Shown here: piece by piece, positions 5,981-14,469 of the stretch
How positions within the stretch are numbered: the first letter of the stretch is position 1
Layout of the letters: every line of letters starts with the position of its first letter
NCBI GenBank assembly: GCA_900468625.1
Contig: UBUL01000004.1
Coordinates: forward strand, 1 to 64,000
Length of the DNA stretch: 64,000 nt
Reading direction: 5' to 3'
Source: Hyphomicrobiales bacterium
Lineage (GTDB): Bacteria > Pseudomonadota > Alphaproteobacteria > Rhizobiales > Rhizobiaceae
Translations under genes and position numbers: made by a program
The notes under the pieces: model-generated
What the model saw: the letters and a program-made list of their open reading frames with translations, nothing else
Told to the model about the DNA's origin: nothing
Database searches by the model: none

Positions 5981-7723
5981 TCACGCTGCGATGCGCCGGT
6001 CGAGTTCCGAGGACCGGCCCGGAACATAAGCGGCGGAAGCCCGCCATTCGGCCCAGCGGGCTTCGCTCGCAGCGAGGTCCGCCCGCATCTTCGTCCACCG
6101 CGCCACGACGTCGGCCGCTTCGAACGGGATTTCGTCGTCTTCGTCGGTCGATCGAGGGGCCAGACGGACGACCGTGCCCCCTTCGAAGAGCGCAGCAAGG
6201 TCCGCCGCGTCCTCGTTAAGCTCTTCCGGCGGCACTTCCTCGTCGCCGTCTTCGTGCGCCGCGACAGTTGGCCTACATGTGTGGACAATATACGGGGCTG
6301 CTTCCGCAGCCTCACGTATATCATCTGCCGACATGATGGCCTCGCGAGCCATCCGGGCCACGCGCAACGCTTCCTGCGGCTCTGGGCCCCAGTTGTCGTC
6401 CCAGTCCCGACGGGCGCGTGCCTTCCACACCTCGATATCGGCAGCACCCTCTCCGAACGGCTTCGACGGGTCGTAGCGCTGCACCATGATCAAGGGTTCG
6501 GACCAGGGCGTATGCCGCCACTGCGGCAGCGTTAGGCCGAGGACAACGTTCGACTGCGGCGTCTCGCGCTTCTCTTTCTTCTTCCCTGTCGCGACGCCGG
6601 TTTTACCATCGTTTTCGGTGACTCCGGAAGTCGCGGTCTCGTCGGCCGCTTGCTCGGCCTTCTTTTTCTCCAGCCATTCATCCTTCGGCTCCGGAGCCCT
6701 CCGACCGCGCTTCAGGACGCGACGGAGACGCCCGTCGCCGCGCCCAACGTGAACGCGGACTACTTTCTCCCCGGCAGCCTCAAGCTCATGCAGCCAGGCC
6801 TTGAAGTCACCGAGCGGCTGGCAGATTTTCAGCCGGCGCGTACTCTCGTAGAGCCACACGAGTTCGTCGTCCGACGCCGCAAGCGTGTCCGCAGGCTTCG
6901 AGCAGTACTTCACGATCTCTTCGATCTTCTCGACCTTGCCGTTGTCCTTCCACTCCGCGCCGATGAAGGAATGCGTATACCGCAGGAACTCCGGCCACCG
7001 CTCGGCAATGTTCCGCGTGGGCCAGTAGAGGACGTTAGCGTGAACGTGGTACAAGATGGCATCCTGCGCGTACCGATCCGTCATGCCGCGTTCTTTGGCC
7101 GTCTTCCTGGTGAACTCAATCCCCCTGAAGAGGACCTTGATGCCGTACTTCCTCTGGACCTCGTGCGACCACTTCGAGATGCGGCGGGAAAGGGTTTGGA
7201 TGGCGTCTCGCAGATCACCGCCGACCGGGACCGGCTCGGCGCATGTCATGACCGAGTACCGGAAATATTTATTGCTCCCGTGCCCCGCCATCCACAGCTT
7301 CAGCCCGTTCACGATCGGACGTCGATCGCGCCCGGCGACAGTCGGAAGGAAGCGGACAGCGCGGTACACGCGCTGGTGTTCTACGACGCCCGTTACCGCG
7401 CCGATCATTGTGACGTCGCCATCGAGAGTGACGTTAACACCCGCTCTCAAGAGCGCGTCGGCGATGCGTGCCGTCTGCTGTTCGAGAACCTTCGTGGCGG
7501 CCTGGCGCTTCGCCCAAGCGAGCGGGTCGAGTGGCCACGCCGCATTCGAACGCATGACGTCAGCGTGCGTCGTATGGGAAGGCGCTGCAACAGACGTCTC
7601 AAGTGCGGCAGCCGCTGCAGCAGCAAGTTTGCCTAGGCTGCGCGGGGCTTCGTCAACATTTTTGGCCCGGTGGGTAAAGTTTGGCTCGGTGTCGCAGGGG
7701 TCGTATACGACCCCGCGGCTCAA
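5981..7723 (-). CDS. Putative HUH rolling-circle replication initiator
   Basis: Probable Rep protein (580 aa from the TTG at 7723). The core fits rolling-circle initiators: GIEFTRKT (residues 201-208), then YHVHANVLYWP (225-235) with the paired histidines of motif 2, then VKYCSKP (271-277) with the Y-x-x-K arrangement of the catalytic-tyrosine motif 3. The C-terminal 200 residues are charged and low in complexity. The start is uncertain: no ribosome-binding site precedes the TTG, and the next ATG is at 7555. The inverted repeats at 7728-7826 lie directly upstream and could be its origin or operator. With the relaxase, the element carries two HUH-type proteins. Other possibilities are a transposase or a phage replication protein of the same fold. 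Confidence 0.62.
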   Translation of the reverse strand: MSRGVVYDPCDTEPNFTHRAKNVDEAPRSLGKLAAAAAAALETSVAAPSHTTHADVMRSNAAWPLDPLAWAKRQAATKVLEQQTARIADALLRAGVNVTLDGDVTMIGAVTGVVEHQRVYRAVRFLPTVAGRDRRPIVNGLKLWMAGHGSNKYFRYSVMTCAEPVPVGGDLRDAIQTLSRRISKWSHEVQRKYGIKVLFRGIEFTRKTAKERGMTDRYAQDAILYHVHANVLYWPTRNIAERWPEFLRYTHSFIGAEWKDNGKVEKIEEIVKYCSKPADTLAASDDELVWLYESTRRLKICQPLGDFKAWLHELEAAGEKVVRVHVGRGDGRLRRVLKRGRRAPEPKDEWLEKKKAEQAADETATSGVTENDGKTGVATGKKKEKRETPQSNVVLGLTLPQWRHTPWSEPLIMVQRYDPSKPFGEGAADIEVWKARARRDWDDNWGPEPQEALRVARMAREAIMSADDIREAAEAAPYIVHTCRPTVAAHEDGDEEVPPEELNEDAADLAALFEGGTVVRLAPRSTDEDDEIPFEAADVVARWTKMRADLAASEARWAEWRASAAYVPGRSSELDRRIAA

Positions 7724-7727
7724 TTTG

Positions 7728-7819
7728 CCGTCAACGGCGGCTTTACATTTTCAACGGCATCGTTCAGCATTATTGAACATCCTGTGAAAACCGCCTGAGG
7801 GTTGCGAGCCCGTTGACGG
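7728..7819. repeat. Inverted repeat pair upstream of the rep gene
   Basis: ccgtcaacgg (7728-7737) is the exact reverse complement of ccgttgacgg (7810-7819). A partial direct copy, tcaacggc, recurs at 7751-7758, and a 5-bp inverted repeat (gttca/tgaac) lies near 7762-7777. This symmetrical 92-bp region sits immediately 5' of the replication-initiator frame. Confidence 0.5.
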
Positions 7820-7826
7820 CGGTTTT
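7787..7826. terminator. Bidirectional terminator-like hairpin
   Basis: aaaaccgcc (7787-7795) pairs with ggcggtttt (7818-7826) across a 22-base loop that contains a short inner ggg/ccc stem. T runs occur on both strands (ttttt at 7823-7827 on the plus strand; tttt on the minus). On the minus strand it lies 54 bp past the OLD gene stop and could end that operon. It overlaps the inverted repeat assigned to the rep upstream region. Confidence 0.5.
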
Positions 7827-7879
7827 TCCATGCTCGGCTACTAGCATGCCCAGGTCAACTCGCCGGTCGACGTCCGCCC

Positions 7880-9979
7880 CTAGGCCTGAAAGATGTTTTC
7901 GAAGATTTCAACCAGCTCGCATGGGCGCCCTTCCGACAGACTTGTCGATAAGGCAGTTGCCGAAGCTTCATTCAGCACCAGTCGGCACGCTGCCAGTGCT
8001 CGCTCCGGCTTTGGTCCGGAGGTAGGGGCATCATCCGGGTAGTAGTCTTCGATTGCGCCCTTCGAGAGAACGTGTATGCCGTTCGCCCGCAGGCAGTCGA
8101 GCAATGGCAGGAGCGCCGCCTTCGCGAATTGATCCTCACGGCAGACACGTATCCTTGCGATATCGTGTTCCCATACGAAGAGGTCGTCTATTTGCTTGAG
8201 AGCCTGATGGTCAACCACTCCGCTCTGCTGCATGGCTCGGAGCGCCGCCTTCGCGCCATCATACCGCGTCCGCCAGCTCTGTTGTTGAACTCGATCCTTG
8301 ATCTGTCTCGTCGCAGGCTCTGCGGGAGTTCCGAGCTCTGCGATGCGAGCATCGATCGCCTGAAATGCTGTGGCGCGATGTCCCGTGGCTTCCTCCGGTG
8401 CGCCGAGGTGCTGGAAGCCATCGAACACGGCGTCGAGATCGGCAACGATCTTGACATCGATCCCGAACGCTTCAAAGAAACGGCGGAAGCGAAGAAAATT
8501 GCCCTTTCCGGAGACTCTGACCATAGCGATATTCCTACTGTCGAAGTCCCATTCTTGTCGGAGGGACTTCGCGACATGTCGGCAGAACGCATCGTCCGAC
8601 TCGCCCTCGAACAACACTACACGTCGGCTGAAGAAAGCCGCGTCGGCATTCTCAAATCGCGCCATCTTGAAGACGTCCGACTTGTCTGCGTCCAGTGCAA
8701 ACTCCACAGGATATAGCTTGCCGACTGGTTTTGGGTCTGCCGGCTCTTTTGCAACACGGACGAAGGATGCTGTTACTCCCGGTTCGAAGAACAGAGGGGA
8801 ATGCGTGGTCACGATCACCTGGTAAGTGGATGAGATTCGCGCGAGGGTTCGGAACAGCACCCGCTGAGATTTCGGATGAAGATAGAGTTCCGGCTCTTCG
8901 AAGAGGAAGATGAGCGGGCGGGGTGAAGGCGTGTTCTCGTCGCCGACGTCGACGCCGATGTGCGACACATAGGCCTGCAAAAGCGCGAATGTCAGCGACC
9001 TTTTGATCCCGTCCCCCTTGTTATCGACCAGATCCTTGGAACCGTCGTCAACGAAGATCTGGGCCGAGTTGAGGATCGCCTTGAGTTCTGGAGGAGGGAT
9101 ATTCAGCTCGACCTTGACTGACGGGAAGTTCTCACCGAGAAAGCCTTCGACGGCGCTCTCCAGGGCTCGAACCTTTTGGTGCCTGTCATCAGTAGTCGTC
9201 GCCCCCGAAGTCACTCGGTTCAACATCGCATCCAGAGCCTTAAGCGATTCATTTATAGCCGCAAGATCCGGAGTCAGGTCTTCCAGTAGAAGTCCGAGTA
9301 GGCGTCCAAAGGAAGTCGATTGGCTGGTCTTCAGTTCGTCCGCCAGGTTCTTGACTGCCGGGATATATATGGGCTCTGGGAGGAGCTTAGAAATCGAACT
9401 GCTAATGCCGGACGGAAGAGGACCCCATTTCATTTCGAACTCGTCGGCACCGAGCTGGAGGATTTTCTGCTGAAGATGAGCCTTAGCCTGTGTGATGTTC
9501 ACCGCTTCCGGGAGACCTTCTTCGAACTCGGGGAAAGCTTCGACGACGGCATGACGGACGGCGCCGCCCGATTTACCTTTGAGCAGCTCGCTTATGTTCT
9601 CGGACGAGTACCGCTCATCCTTTGGGACAAGTTTAGCCACTGCAACTTCGCACTTGTCTCCAGGTGGGTACGTGATCCGAACGGATAGCGCACCATCATC
9701 GATCAAGGGTTCGATCCGGTTGCGATGCTCATCGGTAAGTCGCAAAAGGTCTCGCGGTCCCACGTCGGCGAACACCAGCGTAATTTCGATCGGTTCTGCG
9801 GGCTGGTAGTGTAACGTCGGAGATAAGGAAGCTGGGCGGTTGAGCCCATAAACGATGGCCTGCAGCGTTGTCGATTTGCCTGCGTTGTTCTCCCCAACTA
9901 GGCAAGAAAAGGAGCGCGGAGACAGCTCCGCCTCCTTTAGCCCTTTGAGGTTTTTAACCGAAACCTTTTCAAGTCGCAT
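7880..9979 (-). CDS. OLD-family ATPase/TOPRIM nuclease
   Basis: A 699-aa Overcoming-lysogenization-defect-type protein. The N-terminal ABC/SMC-like ATPase has Walker A GENNAGKST (29-37), a signature-like GDGIKRSLTFAL (322-333) and Walker B LFEEPELYLHP (359-369), with VTTHSP (390-395) as the switch His. The C-terminal TOPRIM domain has VVLFEGESD (454-462) and VADLDA (512-517), supplying the acidic metal ligands. Known OLD proteins are nucleases with anti-phage roles. No UvrD-like helicase follows, so it is not a Gabija pair. It starts 35 bases after the endonuclease gene and is probably in one operon with the methyltransferase and endonuclease. Confidence 0.85.
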   Translation of the reverse strand: MRLEKVSVKNLKGLKEAELSPRSFSCLVGENNAGKSTTLQAIVYGLNRPASLSPTLHYQPAEPIEITLVFADVGPRDLLRLTDEHRNRIEPLIDDGALSVRITYPPGDKCEVAVAKLVPKDERYSSENISELLKGKSGGAVRHAVVEAFPEFEEGLPEAVNITQAKAHLQQKILQLGADEFEMKWGPLPSGISSSISKLLPEPIYIPAVKNLADELKTSQSTSFGRLLGLLLEDLTPDLAAINESLKALDAMLNRVTSGATTTDDRHQKVRALESAVEGFLGENFPSVKVELNIPPPELKAILNSAQIFVDDGSKDLVDNKGDGIKRSLTFALLQAYVSHIGVDVGDENTPSPRPLIFLFEEPELYLHPKSQRVLFRTLARISSTYQVIVTTHSPLFFEPGVTASFVRVAKEPADPKPVGKLYPVEFALDADKSDVFKMARFENADAAFFSRRVVLFEGESDDAFCRHVAKSLRQEWDFDSRNIAMVRVSGKGNFLRFRRFFEAFGIDVKIVADLDAVFDGFQHLGAPEEATGHRATAFQAIDARIAELGTPAEPATRQIKDRVQQQSWRTRYDGAKAALRAMQQSGVVDHQALKQIDDLFVWEHDIARIRVCREDQFAKAALLPLLDCLRANGIHVLSKGAIEDYYPDDAPTSGPKPERALAACRLVLNEASATALSTSLSEGRPCELVEIFENIFQA

Positions 9980-10014
9980 CGACTCCCCCCGTCGTTAGAC
10001 CGACCTCAGCCCAT

Positions 10015-10926
10015 TTATACCCGTTTCGAAATCCAATCTTTGAACGCGGCAAGGTCGTGCGACCAGAACACGTGCACGTTTGCGTCGGTGAGCCGGTCGA
10101 CGTCCTTGGCGGCTATCACTCCCTGAAGGATTGCTACCGTTTCGACGAAGCTTCCCCAATGGTCATGCCACGCACTCGCCTTCTTCAGAACGTCGTTGAC
10201 CCGCTTGATCGAGTTCGTTTGATCGTTCGTCACTTTGCACTCGATCGCGGCAACGACCGTACCCTGCAGACCGCAGGCGATGTCTACTTCCTGGGGCGCC
10301 GTTGTCCTCGTGGCGAACCGGGTCTTGTGCATGAAGGTCTTAGGATCAACGGCTGCTCTAGTATCGATCAATCTCGAAGGGCGTCGCACCCAGCCCAGCT
10401 CTTCCAGGAGCGCGACGACCGCTCCTTCTTGTCCTCCAGAGAGGCTGCCTCGCTGCGCCGTTTGGATACGCTGTGCAGCCATGAAGAAGGATGCGCGATT
10501 CAGCACCCCCCGAACCTCTGCTCGCGTTGGAGCCCGGCCGTATTGAAGCCATGGCGCTGCCGTTGTGTGCAACCACTGGAGAACGACCGACGCGGCATCA
10601 GCGGCTGCGGCCGGGGTCATTCTCCTATCCGGATGTTCTGTCCGCTTCGACCAACTCGGGCAGAGCAAGTCGAACTGATCCTGGCTTACCGGAGGCGCAA
10701 GCAGTTGCCGGAAAGTCATCATGTGAATTCCAGACTGGACGAGCGCCTGCTCCGGAGAACGAAGGTAGTTCGAAGCTCGGAGCGCGGAAGCGACCACTTT
10801 CCGAGCCTCGCGCAAGGCGTGATTCCAAGCGTCGGCACCTGCCTGTGGACTTCTGCTGGCGAGGTAGATATCCCTGGCAATGGCCGCATTGCGAGCATTC
10901 AGCTCTCTTATCTCCGGGCTTGGCAT
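10015..10926 (-). CDS. Type II restriction endonuclease (PD-(D/E)XK-like)
   Basis: Inferred partner nuclease of the adjacent C5-methyltransferase. The 303-aa product is mostly helical up to residue 150, then has EELGWVRRP, and a catalytic-type segment EVDIACGL (213-220) followed by AAIECKVTND (226-235), giving the D215...E229-C-K231 pattern of PD-(D/E)XK nucleases. It ends in a compact domain (VFWSHDLAAFKDWI). The ATG is 2 bases after the methyltransferase stop (tgaagatg), so translation is coupled. Recognition sequence cannot be read from the protein; relationship to the XamI family was considered but is not established. Confidence 0.72.
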   Translation of the reverse strand: MPSPEIRELNARNAAIARDIYLASRSPQAGADAWNHALREARKVVASALRASNYLRSPEQALVQSGIHMMTFRQLLAPPVSQDQFDLLCPSWSKRTEHPDRRMTPAAAADAASVVLQWLHTTAAPWLQYGRAPTRAEVRGVLNRASFFMAAQRIQTAQRGSLSGGQEGAVVALLEELGWVRRPSRLIDTRAAVDPKTFMHKTRFATRTTAPQEVDIACGLQGTVVAAIECKVTNDQTNSIKRVNDVLKKASAWHDHWGSFVETVAILQGVIAAKDVDRLTDANVHVFWSHDLAAFKDWISKRV

Positions 10927-10928
10927 CT

Positions 10929-12149
10929 TCAGCCGACCGCCATGCGCATCTTGCGTCTGGAGGGCGCGGCGCGCCGGGAAGCTCCGTTTCTCATCTCCTC
11001 CCGCTTAGTGTATGCGATCGCCGCCTGTAGACGCACGTCCAGCGGGGACAACACTCTGCTGATCTTGTTAGGCGCCGATGTCGCCTTACCCGCATGGGAA
11101 AGAAGACTCTCACCCACGACGGCAGCGAGTGCGGGAGGAACAGAGTTGCCTATAACTCGATACTGATCGGCAAGCTTATCCGGCCAGATGTAGTCGTTCG
11201 GGAAAGTTTGAAGTGCTGCGCATTCTCGCGGAGCAAGACGCCGTACTCCATGCTGCGGGTCCCTAACCCAATCCTGCTGGGCGCCCGCTGTAACTGTGCG
11301 GCCGGGGAGCGAGAGGTCTGCCATGAATGCCCCCTGCTTGTATCCCCAATGTCCGCCGGGACGTGTCGCTTCCGGCTTGCCCATACTCTTGACACCGGAG
11401 CCAGGTTCTAGCTGTTCGAGCTCACCTCGGAGCTTTCCGCTGGGGCGGATGATCTCGCCATCGCTTACCGGAGCGATCTCGCCCAAGGCCTCGCGCATCG
11501 ACACCCACGGCCGCCGGTCGACGTCCTCGTTGCCTGGCATCTTCGCGTGTGTCGGAAGAGGGAACACGGGCTCGTCGCCACTGCGATAACCGATAATAAA
11601 AAGTCGGACACGACGCTGCGGCACGCCGAAGTCTGCGGCATTCAGAAGGGAAACAGAGGTGTGAAATCCGACTTCAAGAAGTTTCGACCTGATAGTGTCA
11701 AGAGCTGAACCCGGTACGCCGTCCTCACCGCGAGCCGTCAGTAGGCCTCGCACGTTTTCGAAGAGCATGAAGCGCACGTCGAGCTCATCTGCGATCCTCA
11801 CGAAGTCCGACCACAGCCGCCCACGAGGATCCTGAAATCCGAGTTGGTGGCCAGCGCTGCTCCAGGATTGGCATGGCGGACCTCCTGCTAGTAGGGGAAT
11901 ATCTCCCCGTCGAGCCCCGATTGAACTCAGGATGTCCTTGCCCGTCAGGCCCCGAACATCAGCCTTTTCGATGAAGGTGCCGTCGAATACCGGGCGCCCT
12001 TTGATCAGGGTTCGAGCCGACTGGTTTGCCTTCATCGTCGCGACGGCGGCATCGTCGATATCTGACGCATATCGGCAGTTCCATCCGGCGGCTTCAAGAC
12101 CGATGTCCAGTCCTCCGGCTCCGGCGAAGAGTGAGATGAAATCACGCAT
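10929..12149 (-). CDS. DNA cytosine-5 methyltransferase, type II
   Basis: Protective modification enzyme of the restriction-modification operon. All main C5-methyltransferase motifs are present in order: FAGAGGLDIG (8-17, S-adenosylmethionine binding), GGPPCQSWS (89-97, catalytic Cys93), ENVRGL (131-136), QRRVRLF (motif VIII), a variable target-recognition region (about 205-300), RECAALQTFP (motif IX) and GNSVPP (motif X). At 406 aa it is of normal length; the C-terminal 40 residues are extra and basic. It is first in the operon, so protection would be made before the nuclease. No controller (C) protein gene is seen. Confidence 0.93.
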   Translation of the reverse strand: MRDFISLFAGAGGLDIGLEAAGWNCRYASDIDDAAVATMKANQSARTLIKGRPVFDGTFIEKADVRGLTGKDILSSIGARRGDIPLLAGGPPCQSWSSAGHQLGFQDPRGRLWSDFVRIADELDVRFMLFENVRGLLTARGEDGVPGSALDTIRSKLLEVGFHTSVSLLNAADFGVPQRRVRLFIIGYRSGDEPVFPLPTHAKMPGNEDVDRRPWVSMREALGEIAPVSDGEIIRPSGKLRGELEQLEPGSGVKSMGKPEATRPGGHWGYKQGAFMADLSLPGRTVTAGAQQDWVRDPQHGVRRLAPRECAALQTFPNDYIWPDKLADQYRVIGNSVPPALAAVVGESLLSHAGKATSAPNKISRVLSPLDVRLQAAIAYTKREEMRNGASRRAAPSRRKMRMAVG

Positions 12150-12452
12150 GGCACACCTGAAAGTAAACTGGTTGAATCTGTACGGCTGCAGACGCGATTC
12201 TACAAACGTCGAATTCGACTATCCAAAGTCGAGACGGTCCGGTCTCGAGTCGCGCGGCCTTAGAAGGATACGAATGTTCCCTTAATGTTCCGTTTCTCGC
12301 GAGAAGTCAACACGACGAACCTGATGGCTAACTTGTGTCCGGTCCTAGTTACGCGCGGCGTCGACGTCGCGAAGCTGCAGCGCCGGACGGCTCTCGCTCC
12401 TCCTGCTTTGCGTCGAAACTGAACAGCACCTCAACCGTCGCCCAAGCATAAT
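12150..12452. other. Intergenic stretch between integrase and methyltransferase genes
   Basis: No supported gene. It must hold the minus-strand promoter of the methyltransferase operon (right part) of the defence module and the 3' end of the integrase transcript. No clear hairpin or promoter box stood out. Confidence 0.5.
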
Positions 12453-14123
12453 CTATCGCCTGGTGAAGGGAGAGAAATCCACGTCTTTCGGTGCAGGCAT
12501 TTCCATGATCTGGCGAACTTCATCGGCCTTGAGCAGCTTTGCGCCGTAGCGTGCGCTTACACCCGAGAATGCGTGCCCGCACTGCTTGTCAGCGAGACGG
12601 TCGCCGACATGATCCCGGAACCAATCCTTCGCGCTGTGCCGGAGACTATGGAACACTTGGCGCTGGGGCTCGTGGATACCGAGTGAATCCATCCAGTTGA
12701 ACATCTGTTTCTGTGCGGCGTCCGGCGGATCGTTCGTTCGATGGAAATGGCTGAAGACGAAACCGTCAGGAGACGTCACGTTCTTGGCGTATTCGATGAA
12801 GCCGCAGTCATGTAGCAAGGGATGAATCGCGACGTAGCGCTTTGAAGTCTTCGTCTTCACGGGCCGGTCGACGTCCTGTCCGCTCATCCGAAGCGGGCGA
12901 GTCAAGTCGATGACCTCGTTGCCCTCGATGTCTACGATGTCGGTCCGCTGGAGGTAGATCAGCTCCGCGAGCCGCATGCCCGTAAGGAGGCCAGCCACGG
13001 GCAGCCACGCCTTATGCGGCTTTTTCATCAACTTGGAAGTCGCCGCATCACGGAACCAGACGTTCAGCGACGGAACCGCCATCGGCTCCCGGTCTATGGA
13101 TTCGACAGTTCCCTTTGGCATGGAGACTTTGTAGGCGCCCATGTCGCGGAGCCCAGGCACGCCGGCTGCAATGCGAGACCAGATGTTCTTCACTTCCGAG
13201 AGATAGCTCGCGACCGTCGTCTCCGACAGGCAGGGCTTGCGCTGATCGAGCGGAAGCTTCGCATTTTTCTCGACTGCCTGCTTCAAGGTGAGTCCGTTGA
13301 AGAGCTGGCCCTTCGAGCGGTTCTTCGGGACGCGAGCCATGAAGGTGGCGAAGTCCTGCATATGGATCGGCAAGTAATAGCTCAGAGGCCTGTCGCCGAT
13401 CACTTCTAGGAACGCGGCGAAGGCCGTCTCAAGCCGCTCTTCGTACCGAGACGCGTCCGTGTCGTCAGGGTTCAGAGCCCCCTTGCGGGCGTCCAGGATC
13501 GAACGTCCTGCCACGCTGAGCAAAGTCGTAGGTTTGAACGCCCTTTCATCGGTCTGCGGCTCTTGGAGGGGGTCTGGCACAGTCACAGCAGGGGAGACTA
13601 CTATCTGACGCTCAATGCGTCCGAGAAGACCGACGACGGATTCGTATGTCGCTCGTTCGGCCTCCCAGGCGGTCTTGTCGCTGGCCAGCGCGGCGCCGAT
13701 TCTCCCAAGCCGTTCCTGAAGTGCCGCGAGCTGTCTTTTACGTTCGTTCAGCGGTCCTACGTGCTTCGTAAGGCTTGCGAGACGGCCCGCGCTCTCGGCG
13801 TCGCCCTCTGCGTCGTAGTACGCTTGACGCCTACTAGCCTTCAACTTGGCCATGCGAATGTTCAACAGACTCGCTTCGCTTTTCGCGGACGCAAGTTCCG
13901 CCGACAGCGCGGACAAGGTCGATGTAAGAACTTCCCGTGTCATGTCCGGCTCTCCGATCAACTCTGTGGCTGCGCCGGCCAAAATCCGCGCTCGACGCCT
14001 AGCTTCATCAATTGGGAGAGGGCCGAGTCGAATTCGGATTGGCGAGGCTCCGACATTTTTCTGAAACCTAGCCGGGATTCGTTGCTGGAAAGTGAATCCG
14101 CACGGACGTCGCCACAGGTACAT
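12453..14123 (-). CDS. int: Tyrosine recombinase (integrase) of the element
   Basis: Catalyses integration and excision at the tRNA 3' end 110 bp away. The start at 14123 (MYLWRRPCGF) is preferred: gaggg lies 5 bases upstream, and the N-terminal arm FTFQQRIPARF is typical of these integrases; a longer frame reaches 14171. In the 556-aa form the catalytic residues are R384 (TGMRLAEL), a Lys near 428 (KTKTSKRYVAIHP), H492-x-x-R495 (HSLRH), H517 (CGHAFS) and nucleophile Tyr526 (SARYGAKLL). A long coiled-coil insertion (about 70-165) precedes the core-binding domain. No excisionase gene was recognised; one of the small left-end genes could serve. Confidence 0.92.
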   Translation of the reverse strand: MYLWRRPCGFTFQQRIPARFQKNVGASPIRIRLGPLPIDEARRRARILAGAATELIGEPDMTREVLTSTLSALSAELASAKSEASLLNIRMAKLKASRRQAYYDAEGDAESAGRLASLTKHVGPLNERKRQLAALQERLGRIGAALASDKTAWEAERATYESVVGLLGRIERQIVVSPAVTVPDPLQEPQTDERAFKPTTLLSVAGRSILDARKGALNPDDTDASRYEERLETAFAAFLEVIGDRPLSYYLPIHMQDFATFMARVPKNRSKGQLFNGLTLKQAVEKNAKLPLDQRKPCLSETTVASYLSEVKNIWSRIAAGVPGLRDMGAYKVSMPKGTVESIDREPMAVPSLNVWFRDAATSKLMKKPHKAWLPVAGLLTGMRLAELIYLQRTDIVDIEGNEVIDLTRPLRMSGQDVDRPVKTKTSKRYVAIHPLLHDCGFIEYAKNVTSPDGFVFSHFHRTNDPPDAAQKQMFNWMDSLGIHEPQRQVFHSLRHSAKDWFRDHVGDRLADKQCGHAFSGVSARYGAKLLKADEVRQIMEMPAPKDVDFSPFTRR

Positions 14124-14231
14124 GTTAACCCTCGTTCTAGTGGGCCCGGATGTGTACGGCGGCGTGTACACGGAAGTGTACGTTAAAAGCTGGGTGCCTA
14201 AAATTTGATGGAAACCAAATGCTTAGTATGC

Positions 14232-14249
14232 TGGTGGGCCCGGAGGGAC
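14232..14249. repeat. attR: right direct repeat in the tRNA 3' end
   Basis: The 18 bases tggtgggcccggagggac match 30-47 exactly. They are the reverse complement of the last 18 nucleotides of the tRNA, including CCA, so integration preserves an intact tRNA gene. Confidence 0.88.
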
Positions 14250-14307
14250 TCGAACCCCCAACCAAGCGGTTATGAGCCGCCGGCTCTAACCATTGAGCTA
14301 CAGGCCC
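14232..14307 (-). tRNA. tRNA with CAU anticodon, probably tRNA-Ile2
   Basis: A complete 76-nt cloverleaf with encoded CCA. The acceptor stem GGGCCTG pairs with CGGGCCC; the anticodon arm GGCGG-CTCATAA-CCGCT carries CAU; the T arm has GGTTCGAGTCC. A CAU anticodon reads Met, or Ile after lysidine modification. The anticodon arm resembles tRNA-Ile2 more than elongator Met, so Ile2 is preferred. It is the integration target of the adjacent element. Confidence 0.92.
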
Positions 14308-14469
14308 GGCGCGAGAAAAGGCTTCGCGATCGCAACCCCGGAGCAATGGTTCCCCGGAGCCGTCTTGGCTCTAACCCAATTTATCTTTTCCGACAAGGGA
14401 CTGCCGTAATACCTTCACAATCAATCCGCAAAAGCGAATCCCGAGGGATCATCAACCAAGGAACGAACC

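Larger units (their letters stand above)
30..14249. mobile_element. 14.2-kb tRNA-integrated mobilizable element with defence cargo
   Basis: The element is bounded by 18-bp direct repeats (30-47 and 14232-14249); the right copy is the 3' end of a tRNA gene. Inside are a tyrosine recombinase next to the tRNA, a MobV-like relaxase, a putative HUH replication initiator, a methyltransferase-endonuclease-OLD operon and several small genes of unknown role. No type IV secretion, prepilin or coupling-protein genes were seen, so it could be mobilized only with help from another element. It resembles an integrative mobilizable element or an integrated rolling-circle plasmid. Genes outside the repeats are ordinary rhizobial chromosome. 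The boundaries are read directly; the class of element is inferred. Confidence 0.85.

Noticed and set aside
7880..9979. Gabija (GajA/GajB) defence system
   Set aside because: The ATPase/TOPRIM protein fits OLD and GajA alike, but no UvrD-like helicase gene is adjacent. The partners here are a methyltransferase and an endonuclease.
10015..10926. Assigning the endonuclease to the XamI family (GTCGAC)
   Set aside because: The resemblance could not be confirmed by eye. GTCGAC is frequent in the element, which says nothing if the site is methylated.
30..14249. A prophage
   Set aside because: No capsid, terminase, tail or lysis genes are present; relaxase and Rep genes point to a plasmid-like element.
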